NCBI GenBank assembly: GCA_021847245.1
Contig: JAJZUC010000008.1
Span: 1 to 64,000 of the forward strand
DNA length: 64,000 nt
Source of the DNA: Deltaproteobacteria bacterium
GTDB lineage: Bacteria; Desulfobacterota; Desulfuromonadia; Geobacterales; Geobacteraceae
Reading direction: 5' to 3'
The translations under genes were made by a program, and so were the position numbers. Shown here piece after piece: positions 53,320-64,000 of the stretch (within the stretch, counting starts at the first letter, position 1; each line of letters begins with the position of its first letter). The notes below the pieces were generated by a model. The model did no database searches and was not told the DNA's origin. It saw nothing but the letters and a program-made list of their open reading frames with translations.

Positions 53320-53445
53320 ATGCACTGGAATGTTCATATGGCCAGGACGGAAAGCCCCTCAACAGCACTGAACCCTCACCTCAACGAGAACAGCACCCTC
53401 GTGGATGAGATGCGAGCCCTGGTGAGCGGGAAAGAAAAAGAGTGA
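53320..53445 (+). CDS. 41-aa candidate small ORF
   Basis: MHWNVHMARTESPSTALNPHLNENSTLVDEMRALVSGKEKE; abuts the riboswitch U-tract, no clear RBS for the first ATG. Confidence 0.3.
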   Translation: MHWNVHMARTESPSTALNPHLNENSTLVDEMRALVSGKEKE

Positions 53446-53457
53446 CAGGGAGGCGGT

Positions 53458-53928
53458 ATGCTGGAAATCGACATACCCGGCTACGGTTTAGTGGAGGTGG
53501 AGCACCTGGTGTCGGACTTTACCGGGACCCTCTCGGCAGACGGCGGGCTCCTGTCGGGAGCCAGGGAACTGTTGAATCGGATCGCACGGATCGTGAAAGT
53601 ACACGTGGTGACGGCGGATACTTTTGGCACGGCGCGAACGGCGCTTGAAGGGGTGGAATGCACATTGGCCGTCCTCACGGGGGAAGACGTTGATGTGCAG
53701 AAGGAGTGGTTCGTCAGGGACCTCGGCGCGGAACATGTCATCGCCATCGGCAACGGCAACAACGACCGGTTGATGCTCAAGCTGGCGCGGATCGGCATCG
53801 CCGTCAGCGAGAAGGAGGGATGCGCCATAGCCGCCCTGACGAACGCGGACATCCACGTGAATAACATAAGAGACGGGCTCGGGCTTCTCCTCAATCCGCT
53901 GAGACTCAAGGCAACTCTACGATCTTAA
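53458..53928 (+). CDS. HAD-family soluble P-type-ATPase-like phosphatase
   Basis: VSDFTGTLSADGGLL (D-x-T/D motif), IAIGNGNNDRLML (HAD motif IV). Confidence 0.85.
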   Translation: MLEIDIPGYGLVEVEHLVSDFTGTLSADGGLLSGARELLNRIARIVKVHVVTADTFGTARTALEGVECTLAVLTGEDVDVQKEWFVRDLGAEHVIAIGNGNNDRLMLKLARIGIAVSEKEGCAIAALTNADIHVNNIRDGLGLLLNPLRLKATLRS

Positions 53929-53947
53929 AAAAAATGGAGGAACCTGG

Positions 53948-54322
53948 ATGCAGGTGGTGGTGCTTATCGCATTCTTCGGGGCGCTCGGCTGCGTCAGCCG
54001 CTACTATCTGTCGGGGTGGGTCTATAATATTCTCGGCAGGAGCTTCCCCTATGGGACCTTCGCCGTCAACATCCTTGGGGCGTTCATCATCGGCCTCATC
54101 ATGGAGTTCAGCATGCGAAGCACCCTCATCCCGGCAAATCTCCGTACCGGCTTCACCATCGGCTTTCTCGGCGGTCTCACCACCTTTTCCACCTTCAGCT
54201 ATGAGACATTCAGGCTCTTGGAGGAGGGTGAATTCCTTATAGCTTCGACCAACGTCTTGCTAAGCGTCCTCACCTGCCTTCTCTTCACCTGGCTTGGTAT
54301 AATTGCGGCACGTTACCTATAG
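53948..54322 (+). CDS. crcB: CrcB/Fluc fluoride exporter
   Basis: GALGCVSRYYLSGW, FPYGTFAVNILGAFIIG, GFLGGLTTFSTFSYE. Confidence 0.97.
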   Translation: MQVVVLIAFFGALGCVSRYYLSGWVYNILGRSFPYGTFAVNILGAFIIGLIMEFSMRSTLIPANLRTGFTIGFLGGLTTFSTFSYETFRLLEEGEFLIASTNVLLSVLTCLLFTWLGIIAARYL

Positions 54323-54331
54323 GAGGTCACC

Positions 54332-55991
<1,660 letters not shown>

Positions 55992-56108
55992 CTTAGGAAA
56001 GAACTGATTTAATGACGATGATCTCCTGTTCTGAGGCTGGAGGTTCGAAGTCACGTGAGCTGATTGTATCGATGGAGCACGAATCGCTGGAAGACAGGAA
56101 TTCCTTCA

Positions 56109-56438
56109 TCAACCGCGGGGACCGAACATGATGATCGCCATCCCGCTCAAGGTGACGGCGGAGCCGAGCAGGTCCCAGCGGTTCGGTTGCACCCCGTCCA
56201 CCAGCCAGAGCCAGGCAAGCGCTGTGGCGACGTAGACCCCGCCGTAGGCCGCATAGACCCGTCCCGCCTCCGCTGAGTGGAGGGTCAGCAGCCAGACGAA
56301 AAGCCCCAGGGAAAGAATGGCCGGCGCCAGCACCCAAGCCGGCGCCCGGTTGTTGAGCCAAAGCCAGGGCAGATAGCAGCCGGCGATTTCCGCCACAGCA
56401 GTTACCATAAACAGGAGCATGACGGAGACTACTCTCAT
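56109..56438 (-). CDS. YnfA/UPF0060 family membrane protein
   Basis: [56 protein letters not shown]. Confidence 0.9.
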   Translation of the reverse strand: MRVVSVMLLFMVTAVAEIAGCYLPWLWLNNRAPAWVLAPAILSLGLFVWLLTLHSAEAGRVYAAYGGVYVATALAWLWLVDGVQPNRWDLLGSAVTLSGMAIIMFGPRG

Positions 56439-57589
56439 GAAGGGATACCTTTCCGCGGGAATCCTACGGAATCCGCCGATGGGATTGCCTGCGCCATGTT
56501 GTCGCAGATAAACAGGCTTTCAGCCTTGAGAAAGATGCTGATCGGCACTTCCTCGGCGATGCCGAGTTTGCGGAAGGCATAGTCGGGAACTTCGATCTCG
56601 ATGGCTGGACCGTTGCCGGCGGGCGTAAAGACCACGCAGTGGCTCGCCCCACGCATGAAAAGTTGGGCAACGGTGCCGTGGAGGATATTGTCCCGGCTCC
56701 TGCTCTCCAAACCCGGTCGGATGATCATCACGTTTTCGGCACGAATACCCGCCGTGCGGGAGCTGCCTGGACGAAGGGAGTCGTTGAGTCCGGCTGGGCT
56801 GCGGAGTTTGAGGTCGGTGCCGAGGGAGGGACAGTCCACGGTGATCTCCCGCTCCCCCACATGCGTGACCGTGACGGGAAAGAGATTGCGGATGCCGAAA
56901 TAGCGGGCCACTTCCAGGGAGGCAGGGCGTTCGTATATCTCCCTCACCGGACCGCTCTGCCGAACGATCCCACCCAGGAGCACCGACATGGCATCGCCCA
57001 GGAAAAACGCCTCTTCGGTGTCGTGGGTGACCATGAGGACCGTAAGCCCGTGGTTTTTCTGGAGATCCTTGAGGACAAAGAGAAGCTCCCGCCGTAACCC
57101 CTCATGGAGGGCCGAAAATGGCTCGTCGAGCAGAAGAAAGCGATTTCCGGTGGCCAGCGCCCGAACCAGTGCCACCCGTTGGCGCTCTCCTCCACTCAGG
57201 TTGGCGACGGAGCGGTCGAGGAGGCCCCCAATGCCGACCGACTCCACAAGGCTCGCCACCAGCGCGGCATGGCCGCCGTCGCTGATTCCCCGCACCTTGG
57301 CACCGAAGAGGATATTTTCCCGTACCGACAGGTGGGGGAAGAGCGCCAGGTCCTGCGGCACATAGGATAACCCCCTGGCCTCGATGGGAAGAGTTGTGAT
57401 GTCTCTTCCGTCCAGGAGAATGGAGCCACGGCTCGGGCGCCGGAAGCCGATGATCGACTCAAGGAGCAGGCTCTTGCCGCTTCCCGTGGCGCCGACCACG
57501 GCATGGCACCCGGACGTGGGAACCGTCAGGTTGACCCTGTCCAGGAGAAACCGCCCCGCCGCGACGCTCAGACCCCTTACCTCAAGCAT
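56435..57589 (-). CDS. modC: ModC-like ABC ATPase with TOBE-like C-terminus
   Basis: [35 protein letters not shown]. Confidence 0.85.
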   Translation of the reverse strand: MLEVRGLSVAAGRFLLDRVNLTVPTSGCHAVVGATGSGKSLLLESIIGFRRPSRGSILLDGRDITTLPIEARGLSYVPQDLALFPHLSVRENILFGAKVRGISDGGHAALVASLVESVGIGGLLDRSVANLSGGERQRVALVRALATGNRFLLLDEPFSALHEGLRRELLFVLKDLQKNHGLTVLMVTHDTEEAFFLGDAMSVLLGGIVRQSGPVREIYERPASLEVARYFGIRNLFPVTVTHVGEREITVDCPSLGTDLKLRSPAGLNDSLRPGSSRTAGIRAENVMIIRPGLESRSRDNILHGTVAQLFMRGASHCVVFTPAGNGPAIEIEVPDYAFRKLGIAEEVPISIFLKAESLFICDNMAQAIPSADSVGFPRKGIPS

Positions 57590-58370
57590 TGGACCTCCTA
57601 CCGGTAAGAGCCCGAACTGTCAGGAGGGTGAAGAGGCCGATGGTCGTCAGGATCAGGATCAGGGCCACCGTCCCCTCGATGTTGGCGGTGGAGAGCTGCA
57701 TGAAGATGGCGATGGGGAGGGTTTCGGTGCGCATGGCCATGGTTCCCGCCAGGGTGATGGTGGCGCCGAACTCGCCGACCGCCTTGGCCCAGGTGAGGAT
57801 TGCCGCAGCCATGATTCCCCGCCGGCAGAGGGGAAAGGTGACCCGGGCAAAGGCAAGGGCGGGGGAGGCCCCCAGAGTGCGGGCCACCTCCTCGTAACGC
57901 AGCGGTATTTCATCGAGGGCCGCCTTGATCAACCGGGTGGCTACGCCGGCCGTGGTGACGAACTGGGCCAGGACGACGCCACCGGGAGAGAAGACGATCC
58001 GCGCCACGTTGTCCTGGAACCACTGTCCGGCTGGAGTGGTGAACAAGATGAGGAGCATGGCGCCGAGGGCCGCCGGCGACACGATCATCGGGAGTTCCAG
58101 CATAGTGTCTATGAGCGTCTTGCCGGGGAATTGATGACGCGAAAGGGCATAGGCGGCGGGAAGCCCCACCAGCACCGAGAGGAGCGTAGCCGCCGTGGCA
58201 GCGGTGAGGCTTAGGCGGATGGCGAACCAGGTCCGTTCCGAAAGGATCGCCTCGCTGAAGGCTCCGCCGCGAAAAAAGTAGAAGAGGGTTGCGATCAGTA
58301 CCCCGTAGAGCAGGAAGATGCCGGCTGCGCAGAGGATTGAAAGACGTTTCCAGGTCACTTGCCGCCCCAT
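57582..58370 (-). CDS. modB: ModB-like ABC permease
   Basis: EVARTLGASPALAFARVTFPLCRRGIMAAAILTWAKAVGEFGATITLAG. Confidence 0.88.
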   Translation of the reverse strand: MGRQVTWKRLSILCAAGIFLLYGVLIATLFYFFRGGAFSEAILSERTWFAIRLSLTAATAATLLSVLVGLPAAYALSRHQFPGKTLIDTMLELPMIVSPAALGAMLLILFTTPAGQWFQDNVARIVFSPGGVVLAQFVTTAGVATRLIKAALDEIPLRYEEVARTLGASPALAFARVTFPLCRRGIMAAAILTWAKAVGEFGATITLAGTMAMRTETLPIAIFMQLSTANIEGTVALILILTTIGLFTLLTVRALTGRRSNA

Positions 58371-59224
58371 TCACGGGGCAGGACGTATTCTCCCCCCACC
58401 GGCTTCTTCTCGCCAATCCAGGCACCTGCCTCGGCCGGGGTCATGAAGTAGTGGTATTTCCGGTAAACTGCCTGGCCTTCGGGAGAGATGAGAAATGCGA
58501 TGAACTTGCTGGCCAGGGCCTTGTTTTTCGTGTATGCAGAGACGGCGGCCGGGATATAACCGATGCGGCTTATCTCGTGTTTCTTTAGGGGGATGGTTTC
58601 GATCCGTGCCGGGTCCCAGTGTTCAAAGACGCTCCAGCCTATGACCGCGTCCACTGCTTTGAGTGAGACCGCTGTAGCGGTCTTTTCGCAGCTCTCCGTG
58701 TAGTTGATCAGGTTCTTCCTGAAGGCGGCCTTTTCGGCCGGAGTTAGATGTTTTTCAATGGTTTCCACGGCGTAGAGCCCCACGCAGACCCCCTCGGGGT
58801 TGGCGATGGCCACCCGCAGTCCGGGGCGGGTCAGGTCGCGGAGCGAGCGTATCTTTTTCGGGTTCCCCTTCTGCACGTTTATGGCCTGGACCAGATAGAC
58901 CACATTACGTTCGGTCTCAGGGAAAATCGCCCCCTTCTTTTTCGCCAGCTCCATGAAATCCGAAGAGCCGGGGAAATAGACATCCCCCTGTTTCCCCAGC
59001 ATCATCTGCGAAAGGACATACCCCGACCCGCCGAACACAAGCTCAACCTTTACCCCTGTCTTTTTCTCAAATGCCCGTGCCGCTTCTTCCGTCGCCGGCT
59101 TGCTCGCTGCGCCAGCAAAAACAAGAAGCCTCTCCTCAGCCTGGGATTCCCCCCCGACACCAGCGATAAGAATAGCAGTTACAAGGAAACACACTGCTGC
59201 ACAGACCAACCTGTTCACAACCAT
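58355..59224 (-). CDS. modA: ModA-like molybdate/tungstate-binding protein
   Basis: Signal peptide; LLVFAGAASKPATEEAARAFEKKTGVKVELVFGGSG. Confidence 0.85.
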   Translation of the reverse strand: MVVNRLVCAAVCFLVTAILIAGVGGESQAEERLLVFAGAASKPATEEAARAFEKKTGVKVELVFGGSGYVLSQMMLGKQGDVYFPGSSDFMELAKKKGAIFPETERNVVYLVQAINVQKGNPKKIRSLRDLTRPGLRVAIANPEGVCVGLYAVETIEKHLTPAEKAAFRKNLINYTESCEKTATAVSLKAVDAVIGWSVFEHWDPARIETIPLKKHEISRIGYIPAAVSAYTKNKALASKFIAFLISPEGQAVYRKYHYFMTPAEAGAWIGEKKPVGGEYVLPREWGGK

Positions 59225-59369
59225 ACCGCACTCCTTTCGCTTTGATTCCGATTTCCCGACAGGCATTGCTGGCGGTCAAGCGTGTCGCCATAACGAAGCT
59301 CCCCCGTCCCAAACAGCACTTCGTTGTCTGGATGGCTCTTATTGAAGCTTTTCCTGACGATACCAAGGC

Positions 59370-59383
59370 GACATATTTATGTC
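59370..59383. promoter_or_regulatory. palindrome GACATA-TT-TATGTC upstream of modA
   Basis: Perfect 6-bp inverted repeat ~150 nt 5' of modA. Confidence 0.4.
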
Positions 59384-59718
59384 ATATGCGCCATCATAAT
59401 GTCAATACCCGCTATAAGCACAGTGCATGCCAAGACTTCACTACGCCAAGTGCCCTGAAAATGGGCAGTATCGATGGTCCATGCTGACGCATGATCAGCT
59501 TTGTATCAGCGACATGCGACTGATTTTTAAGCAGATGCCGGAAAAGTCTGCAGGACTCGTCGGTAGAAAATGCGCTGATAGCAGAACGGGAGAAGCGACG
59601 CTGGTCGACTAAAAAAGATGCATAATGCCAAGACAGGAGGATGTTCAAACGGTTTAGTCTTTGCAGGCGGGAGAGAGACATCAGGATTAGAGCTGATTCT
59701 ATCTATAGGATCGGTGAA

Positions 59719-60774
59719 TCACGGCTTTATCAACTCACCCGTATCTTTGACATCGTAACCGGGCAGGTCACCAATTATGCCTCGCAAGGATTTCGACCGG
59801 ACCACTTCAACAAGGGCTCGAACCCGTGAATCTTCCAGAGAAGCCTCCGGAATGCAAAGGTCATATGCTTCCTCGCGGACAGAAATGAATTGCAAGCCGG
59901 CTTCTTCGGATACCAGCCGCAACGAAATTCCCGCATCGGCCCAGCCTGACCGCACGGCTTCAACCACACCCCGATGGTCCCTTGCCACGTGAGCGGGAGC
60001 AGCAGCACCCTGGAGCAATTCATCGAGAACCTGCCTGGCGCCAGACCCCGGTTCCCGGCCTATCCAGCGTACGTCTCCCGCAAGTACCTGATCGACCGTA
60101 TTTAGTCTCAGACCTGGCGCCAGCGCCAGACCTTCCTGCCAGTTTGTCACTCTAAGCAGCCTGAACGGTACGTTGAGAATATCCTTCGCCACTTTGGCAT
60201 TTTTTTCGGGCGTCCGGCTTTCCGCCAAGTGAAGCCCGGCAATGTGCACCAGGCCATCCCGCAGGAGCTGCAGCGATTGACGGCTTGATCTCGGCAGAAC
60301 CAGCATCCGGAAGTCCGTAGTTCTGGCATATTCTGCCGCCAGGAGTCCGATCGCAGGATCACAACAGGCCACTACAAGTGTCTTCATTGGATCGACAATC
60401 GGACTATCGAGCAACCTGCCGTCCCGATAAACACCATCATGGGGCAGCATGCCGAGAGGGGATGGTTCAACAGGAAACAGCAGCAGGTTGCCGTCAATAA
60501 AAGCACGCCAGTAACGGCAGGGCTCGTGGGCCGGTGGCCACGCCCATCTTTCTTTGTCGAGATTATTGAGCTGAAAGATATCCTCAACCCTACAGCTGAA
60601 AATTTTCGCCAGGGACAAGGCAGCCGCTGTGGACGGCACCAGCTTCCCCATTTCGATGGCGCTGACGCCTGTACGCGAGAGTCCCGCCTTCTCGGCCAAC
60701 TCCTGCTGGGACCAGCCCCGCTCCTCTCGGAATTGCTTGATGAGGTTATGTAAAGGAAAATCCTCTTTTGCCAT
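59719..60774 (-). CDS. XRE HTH regulator with PBP-like substrate-binding domain
   Basis: LIKQFREERGWSQQELAEKAGLSRTGVSAIEMGKLVPS plus PBP-like C-terminus (VDQVLAGDVRWIGREPGSGARQVLDELL). Confidence 0.85.
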   Translation of the reverse strand: MAKEDFPLHNLIKQFREERGWSQQELAEKAGLSRTGVSAIEMGKLVPSTAAALSLAKIFSCRVEDIFQLNNLDKERWAWPPAHEPCRYWRAFIDGNLLLFPVEPSPLGMLPHDGVYRDGRLLDSPIVDPMKTLVVACCDPAIGLLAAEYARTTDFRMLVLPRSSRQSLQLLRDGLVHIAGLHLAESRTPEKNAKVAKDILNVPFRLLRVTNWQEGLALAPGLRLNTVDQVLAGDVRWIGREPGSGARQVLDELLQGAAAPAHVARDHRGVVEAVRSGWADAGISLRLVSEEAGLQFISVREEAYDLCIPEASLEDSRVRALVEVVRSKSLRGIIGDLPGYDVKDTGELIKP

Positions 60775-60826
60775 ATTTATGAAGCGTATGGCATTATTCT
60801 GCCACTTGCAAGCCAAAATATCGTTG

Positions 60827-60878
60827 CGCTCAACAATGCTGTCTGTTCACTCGTTTTGAACATATGAAAAATTGAACA
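60827..60878 (-). promoter_or_regulatory. third copy of the TGTTCA/TGAACA operator
   Basis: Minus strand TGTTCAATTTTTCATATGTTCAAAACGAGTGAACA, near-identical to 17904-17939. Confidence 0.75.
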
Positions 60879-61388
60879 TTATTTCATGCTATTCCCTGCC
60901 TGACATGATGGTCCTGTTCTGATATTTTTAACACTTTGCCCTTCCAGAAACCGCTCGATTTTCTCCAGGCTCTTCCGGAACGGCTTGTGTCGTCCGCTCA
61001 ACCAGTCGGAAAGCTGTTCGGGATCGCGCCCCATTGCTTCTCCCAACCGTTCAAGACTCATTCCATGAACCCGTTTGAACCACGCAAGCCGACCGACAGT
61101 GTCGTCAGGGCAATCGAACGGAACATATCCTAGAAAATTAATGATTTTTGGGTTATATTGCAGTTCAGGTTCGACACCGTGCTCCCAGTTCCAGATAGAG
61201 GACTCGGTGACACCGATGATCTCGGCAACCTCACGCTGGAGGAGACTGAGATCCATCCGTTTTTTCCTGATGTGCTCGCCGATGGTGAGGGGATGCTCGG
61301 GATACCAGATAAGCGGCTGTTTTTGCAAGGGAATGGCGATTGAAAACGTATGGCGGCGGGACAGCGAAAAGTAGGAAAAGGTGCACAC
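60879..61388 (-). CDS. tandem-HTH XRE-type regulator
   Basis: TIGEHIRKKRMDLSLLQREVAEIIGVTESSIWNWEHG and a second HTH-like segment. Confidence 0.75.
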   Translation of the reverse strand: MCTFSYFSLSRRHTFSIAIPLQKQPLIWYPEHPLTIGEHIRKKRMDLSLLQREVAEIIGVTESSIWNWEHGVEPELQYNPKIINFLGYVPFDCPDDTVGRLAWFKRVHGMSLERLGEAMGRDPEQLSDWLSGRHKPFRKSLEKIERFLEGQSVKNIRTGPSCQAGNSMK

Positions 61389-61389
61389 A

Positions 61390-61870
61390 CCCCTGCAAGT
61401 GCGGCCAAAGTGGCGAAAATTCAGCTAGTTGCACCTGCACGCCGCGCGAGATCCACCAGTACCGTTCGAGAATTTCCGGTCCGCTCCTCGACCGGATCGA
61501 CATCCACATCGAGGTGCCGGCGGTGAAGTACCGGGAGTTGGCGGACCGGGCGGAGGGGGAGAGCTCGGCGGAGATCGTCAAGCGGGTGGAACTGGCGCGG
61601 GATATCCAGCTGGAGCGCTTCAAGGGGACGAAGGTCCACTGCAACGCCCACATGGCGTCACGCCAGATCAGGAAGTTCTGCGAGCCGGATGCGGGCGGGC
61701 ATCGGCTCTTGGAGGTAGTTACGGAAAAGCTCGGCTTCTCGGCCCGGGCTTACACCCGCATCCTCAAAGTAGCGCGGACCATCGCCGACCTGGAATGTAC
61801 GGAAAGCATCCGAGAGCAGCATATCGCCGAGGCGATCCAGTATAGGAGCCTGGACCGGAAGTCTATATAG
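61390..61870 (+). pseudogene. comM/yifB 3'-end fragment (e), longest copy
   Basis: [113 protein letters not shown]...SLDRKSI; no Walker A half. Confidence 0.9.
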
Positions 61871-61994
61871 CCGCCGCCTTTCTTATCCCCCTTTGCCATA
61901 ATTGCCTGTACCATCATTCCCCATTACTTACCCTGCCTTCTATGTCCCCTGTGATCCTCGGGGTTACAAGCGCGAAAAAACAGTTGATAACTTC

Positions 61995-62009
61995 TAGACG
62001 ACCGGTCTA
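61995..62009. promoter_or_regulatory. TetR-type operator TAGACGACCGGTCTA
   Basis: Palindromic 15-mer 11 nt before the tetR start; identical copy at 62624. Confidence 0.85.
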
Positions 62010-62019
62010 TTTTATAACC

Positions 62020-62604
62020 ATGGAAAAGAAAGACACAAGAGCCGAAATTATTTCCATTGGCATGGGATTGATCTCCCTTCACGGTTACAACGCCACCGGC
62101 ATCGACATGATACTGAAGCAGGCCGGGGTGCCGAAGGGATCATTTTACTACTACTTCGGCAGCAAGGAGGAGTTCGGTCTGGCAGTAATCGACCACTTTG
62201 CCGAACGCTACGACCAGAAGCTCGACACCTTCCTGAACGACGAGGAGGTGACGCCCCGGAATCGTATCCGCAATTACCTGGAGCACGGGCTGGCAAGTCT
62301 CACCCAGAATCAGTGTTCCAAGGGGTGCCTTATCGGCAATCTCGGGCAGGAGTTGGCCGATCAGAACGAGCGCTTCCGTACCCGACTCGACGAAATTTTC
62401 CGCTCATGGAAGGAGCGTTTTGCTGCCTGTCTGCGTGAAGCGCAACGGGCGGGGGAATTGGCGCCGGACGCCGACCCTGCCGTCATCGCGGGGTTTATTC
62501 TCTCAGGGTGGGAGGGGGCGATCCTCCGGGCCAAGGTGATGAAGTCGCCTCAGCCTCTGCGGGATTTCATCGATACCCTCTTTGTCACGGTGCTGCGGAA
62601 ATAA
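62020..62604 (+). CDS. TetR-family repressor
   Basis: ISLHGYNATGIDMILKQAGVPKGSFYYYFGSKEEF HTH. Confidence 0.95.
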   Translation: MEKKDTRAEIISIGMGLISLHGYNATGIDMILKQAGVPKGSFYYYFGSKEEFGLAVIDHFAERYDQKLDTFLNDEEVTPRNRIRNYLEHGLASLTQNQCSKGCLIGNLGQELADQNERFRTRLDEIFRSWKERFAACLREAQRAGELAPDADPAVIAGFILSGWEGAILRAKVMKSPQPLRDFIDTLFVTVLRK

Positions 62605-62623
62605 AAAAATTTTGCTCTTTAAC

Positions 62624-62638
62624 TAGACGACCGGTCTA
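62624..62638. promoter_or_regulatory. TetR-type operator TAGACGACCGGTCTA, second copy
   Basis: Identical 15-mer upstream of the flavoprotein gene. Confidence 0.85.
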
Positions 62639-62672
62639 ATACAAATCTGGTCTACATTACAAAGGAGGAATT

Positions 62673-63308
62673 ATGCAAGTCGTGGCATTCAACGGAAGTC
62701 CCAACAAGGAAGGCAATACGTGGCAGGCGCTGAAGATGGTGACAGCGGAACTTGAAAAGGAGGGGATCGAGACCGAGATCGTACATGTCGGCAACAAGGC
62801 CATAAGAGGCTGTGCTTCTTGTTACCAGTGTGTGAAGAAAAAGAATGAGCAATGTGTGTTGCCTGGTGACGAGGTCAACGAATGGATTCAGAAGATGAAA
62901 CAGGCGGACGGAATCATTCTGGGCTCCCCGGTGCATTTCTCCGCCATCGGCGGGACCATGAAATCGTTTCTAGATCGCGCCTTCTTCGTAACCAGCGTTA
63001 ATGACAGCATGCTCCGCCACAAGATTGGAGCCGCAGTGGTTGCGGTGCGGCGTTCCGGCGGCTTGCCAGCGTTCGACCAGTTGAATAACTTCTTGAACTA
63101 CGCCGAAATGCTGATGCCGACATCAAACTACTGGAACGTGATTCATGGCCGAATTCCGGGTGAAGTGACCCAGGACATGGAGGGAGTACAGATCATGCGG
63201 GTCCTGGGGAAGAACATGGCCTGGCTGATGAAACTGGTGGAACAAGGCAAATGGGCCATCACCCCGCCGCAACGTGAAGCCAAAACGTTCTTCAACTTTA
63301 TTCACTGA
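62673..63308 (+). CDS. NADPH-dependent FMN reductase / iron-sulfur flavoprotein family
   Basis: AFNGSPNKEGNTWQAL, GCASCYQCVKKKNEQCVLPGD, ILGSPVHFSAIGGTMKSFLDR. Confidence 0.9.
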   Translation: MQVVAFNGSPNKEGNTWQALKMVTAELEKEGIETEIVHVGNKAIRGCASCYQCVKKKNEQCVLPGDEVNEWIQKMKQADGIILGSPVHFSAIGGTMKSFLDRAFFVTSVNDSMLRHKIGAAVVAVRRSGGLPAFDQLNNFLNYAEMLMPTSNYWNVIHGRIPGEVTQDMEGVQIMRVLGKNMAWLMKLVEQGKWAITPPQREAKTFFNFIH

Positions 63309-63333
63309 ATACCAACCAAAAGGAGACAACAGA

Positions 63334-64000
63334 ATGACCGCATTGGGATGGATCGGACTTGGACACATGGGAACTCCCATGGCAATGAACCTGCTGCAGG
63401 CTGGGCACAGGGTGAACGCCTACAACCGCTCCCGCGACAAGGCGACGACGCTGGCGGAGTCAGGGGCTGCCGTACTCGGCTCGCCAAGGGAAATCGTAGA
63501 ACAGTCGGACATAGTGTTCATCATGCTGTCCGACTCATACGCGATACGCTCCGTATTGACTCAGGCCGATGGCGTGCTTGAGGCGGTGACACCGGCTAAG
63601 GTGATCGTGAACATGAGCACCATTGCGCCGGAAGATGCCGTTGCGTTTGCGAAACTGGTGTCCGAAGGAGGCGGGAAGTACGTCGATGCGCCCGTTTCCG
63701 GCTCAGTGGGCGCGGCAAAGGCGGGCCAGTTGGTCATACTGGCCGGCGGAAAAAAGGCCGCGATAGATGCTTGCCAACCTTATTTCGACATTCTCGGCAA
63801 GGAAACCATTCGTTTCGGCGCAACCGGCACGGGGAGCTCGGCAAAATTGGCGATCAATCTCCTGCTGGGCGTCATGGGCCAGGGGATTGGCGAAGCCGTG
63901 CTGCTTGCGGAGAACTCGGGAGTGGATAAGGAGAAATTTCTGGAACTGATTTCAAAATCAGCCCTGAACAGCCCCTTCTTTCAACTGAAAAAGGATATGT
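63334..64000 (+). CDS. 3-hydroxyisobutyrate dehydrogenase-family oxidoreductase, truncated by window end
   Basis: MTALGWIGLGHMGTPMAMNLLQAGHRVNAYNRS, VDAPVSGSVGAAKAGQL; no stop before 64000. Confidence 0.9.
   Translation, partial: MTALGWIGLGHMGTPMAMNLLQAGHRVNAYNRSRDKATTLAESGAAVLGSPREIVEQSDIVFIMLSDSYAIRSVLTQADGVLEAVTPAKVIVNMSTIAPEDAVAFAKLVSEGGGKYVDAPVSGSVGAAKAGQLVILAGGKKAAIDACQPYFDILGKETIRFGATGTGSSAKLAINLLLGVMGQGIGEAVLLAENSGVDKEKFLELISKSALNSPFFQLKKDM

Overview
This 64-kb window looks like a Geobacter-type deltaproteobacterial accessory region. That attribution is an inference from protein flavour; no search was run. It reads as a mosaic of modules, each ending in the 3' end of a comM/yifB (Mg-chelatase-like) gene. 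(1) ~1-22.7 kb: part of a conjugative element, with TraH, TraF, an HD protein, TraD, a lytic transglycosylase, SSB, a AAA ATPase, a methyltransferase-helicase fusion and a NusA-like protein. Divergent from these is a lexA-X-dinB / AbiEi-AbiEii / SRAP / recD2 cassette. (2) ~22.8-36.3 kb: a proteostasis island with CIRCE-groES, an IS1380-type insertion, groEL, HtrA, an FKBP, four Hsp20s, CbpA/CbpM, PsiE, icd and a citrate synthase relic. (3) ~37.0-42.9 kb: a candidate structured RNA, an IS4-type element at the start codon of an ABC transporter operon, and a decayed CDF transporter. (4) ~43.1-56 kb: a fluoride-response island with three crcB-type fluoride riboswitches, each with its own sigma70-like promoter, in front of an antiporter/UspA/dynamin operon, a CLC-CBS/DUF190 operon and a HAD/CrcB/DUF190/enolase operon. 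(5) ModABC-YnfA and an XRE-PBP regulator, a second XRE gene, and the longest comM fragment. After that comes a TetR/flavoprotein/dehydrogenase region. The most notable signals are: five comM 3' relics with a perfect 29-bp direct repeat bracketing ~39 kb; a four-half-site TGTTCA/TGAACA operator recurring at three loci; the triple fluoride riboswitch layout; the promoter-and-terminator-bounded RNA at ~37.1-37.3 kb; and a NusA-like protein inside a conjugation operon.
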